From Nitrosopumilus adriaticus (GTDB lineage: Archaea; Thermoproteota; Nitrososphaeria; Nitrososphaerales; Nitrosopumilaceae): 64,000 nt of DNA. The notes beneath the pieces are model-generated. The model worked only from the letters and a program-made list of their open reading frames with translations. It was not told where the DNA came from and made no database searches. The number at the start of each line of letters is the position of its first letter. Within the stretch, counting starts at the first letter, position 1. A program made the translations under genes and the position numbers. Positions 63,209 to 64,000 of the stretch are shown here, one piece after another. The stretch lies in the NCBI RefSeq assembly GCF_000956175.1, contig NZ_CP011070.1, positions 248,001-312,000 of the forward strand, in the 5' to 3' direction.

Positions 63209-63829
63209 ATGAAATTAATCAAAAAAGGTGCAGAAGCTGATATCTACCAAACTATGTGGCAAAACTCTAAAGCAATATTAAAAATTCGAAAAGTAAAAAA
63301 TTATCGTAACCCCTCACTTGATGCAAAAATACGTAAACAAAGAACTATTAAAGAATCTCAAATGATATCTAATGCTCGAACATTTGGAATACCTACACCA
63401 TTAGTTTATTTTGTAAATTTAAAAAAATCATATATCATAATGCAAGAAATTCCTGGAACACCAGTTCATGATTTATCTGAATCTAAAATTATTAAATTCT
63501 CAAAAGAAATTGGAAATCTGGTTGGGAAATTACATCAAAACGGTATCATGCATGGTGACTTGACAACTTCGAACTTTATTCTATTCAAAAATCTGGTCTA
63601 TGTCATTGATTTTGGATTGTCTCAAAATTCAATAAAACCTGAAGATCATGCAGTTGATTTGAGACTAATCAAAGAAATCCTTAACAGCGCTCATGCTAAA
63701 ATTATGAAAAATGCTTGGAAAAATTTTCTTCTAGGTTACAAATCTGTAGTAGGTGACTCATATCATACAAAAATTGCTAAATTGGTTGCAGAGATAGAAA
63801 GTCGTGGTAGATATGCAGAAGTCGTTTGA
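63209..63829 (+). CDS. bud32: KEOPS atypical kinase Bud32
   Basis: 206-aa RIO-like kinase/ATPase that activates Kae1 in t6A synthesis. G-A-E-A-D-I-Y is the short glycine loop, A-I-L-K-I-R-K the ATP-binding Lys, H-G-D-L-T-T-S-N-F the catalytic loop and I-D-F-G-L-S the metal motif; the C-terminal helix keeps the G-R-Y-A-E-V tail. The last 17 bases overlap the next gene. Start is ATG at 63209. Confidence 0.94.
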   Translation: MKLIKKGAEADIYQTMWQNSKAILKIRKVKNYRNPSLDAKIRKQRTIKESQMISNARTFGIPTPLVYFVNLKKSYIIMQEIPGTPVHDLSESKIIKFSKEIGNLVGKLHQNGIMHGDLTTSNFILFKNLVYVIDFGLSQNSIKPEDHAVDLRLIKEILNSAHAKIMKNAWKNFLLGYKSVVGDSYHTKIAKLVAEIESRGRYAEVV

Positions 63830-64000
63830 TCTATTCTTTGTATCTTCAAATAATCACAAGTATGTAGAAGCCAAAAGCATTCTAGAAACTTTTGGAATCA
63901 AACTTGGTTTTCTAAAATCAGAGTTGGAAGAAATTCAATCAAATTCTCTTGATGAGATAGCAATGAGAAAAGCAAAAGATGCATTTTCTAAATTTAAAAA
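63813..64000 (+). CDS. XTP/dITP diphosphatase (RdgB/HAM1-like), N-terminal part
   Basis: The first 62 codons run off the window edge. F-F-V-S-S-N-N-H-K-Y-V-E-A-K is the family's opening motif, which binds the triphosphate of non-canonical purine nucleotides; K-A-K-D-A-F later also fits. The ATG lies inside the end of bud32, a neighbourhood seen in archaea. Confidence 0.8.
   Translation, partial: MQKSFDLFFVSSNNHKYVEAKSILETFGIKLGFLKSELEEIQSNSLDEIAMRKAKDAFSKFK

Overview
The window looks like a stretch of chromosome from a marine-type ammonia-oxidising archaeon (Thaumarchaeota/Nitrososphaerota, Nitrosopumilus or Nitrosoarchaeum-like). The evidence is the AT-rich DNA, group II chaperonin, archaeal ribosomal proteins S27e and L44e, KEOPS subunits, exosome subunit Csl4, archaeosine transglycosylase, diphthamide synthase Dph2, TiaS, a very large S-layer-type surface protein, a Rieske/cytochrome b6/blue-copper electron-transfer cluster, and a B12 pathway using the archaeal enzyme CobY. 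No plasmid, phage, IS element or CRISPR array is visible. The gene identities are my reading of the protein sequences, not database results.

Layout. 1-5150: poorly characterised lineage-specific genes, including two phasin-like helical proteins, a repeat-rich coiled-coil protein with a C-terminal zinc ribbon (broken by a 1-nt indel), and a 51-codon zinc-finger ORF. 5145-7692: heme O synthase behind an Lrp/AsnC regulator that lacks a normal start codon, then aspartate-semialdehyde dehydrogenase. 7776-11958: a tightly overlapping late-cobalamin operon (CobD-like decarboxylase, CbiP-like, CbiB, CobS, CobY). 11941-16820: S27e/L44e, adenine deaminase-like protein, thermosome, and a frameshifted ROK kinase. 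16817-24564: GuaA, MptE-like and DHPS-like pterin enzymes on back-to-back start codons, GuaB, PheA, Csl4. 24652-31263: MDR oxidoreductase, TPR protein, Dph2, TiaS with two compensating frameshifts, an intron-containing initiator tRNA, a PQQ-type sugar dehydrogenase homologue, and a class II HMG-CoA reductase.

31287-38663 is a nearly complete histidine operon (hisG-D-C-HAD-B-H-A-F-I). The embedded HAD hydrolase is a candidate histidinol-phosphate phosphatase. 39430-41999 couples threonine synthase to a ubiquitin-like/E1 fusion protein. 42215-52367 is a cell-surface block: S-layer protein, a candidate membrane-anchored S-layer stalk, and a giant subtilase. 52411-55100 encodes Rieske protein, cytochrome b6-like protein and cupredoxin, the complex III and copper-carrier part of ammonia-oxidation electron flow. 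55097-64000 holds tRNA-Arg, OGG1, a beta-CASP nuclease, a ferredoxin, TgtA, an AK6/Fap7-like kinase, YchF, Kae1, Bud32 and the start of an RdgB/HAM1 gene.

After adding the 51-codon ORF, no gap longer than about 220 nt lacks a gene. The largest, 42000-42214, is the S-layer promoter region; 202-331 is plain AT-rich spacer. Genes often sit on ATGA/TGATG overlaps or start 25-35 nt below a TATA box, as expected for mostly leaderless archaeal transcription. Three genes carry single-base indels, four in total, three of them in A7 runs. That is either homopolymer sequencing error or something biologically interesting; raw reads would decide.
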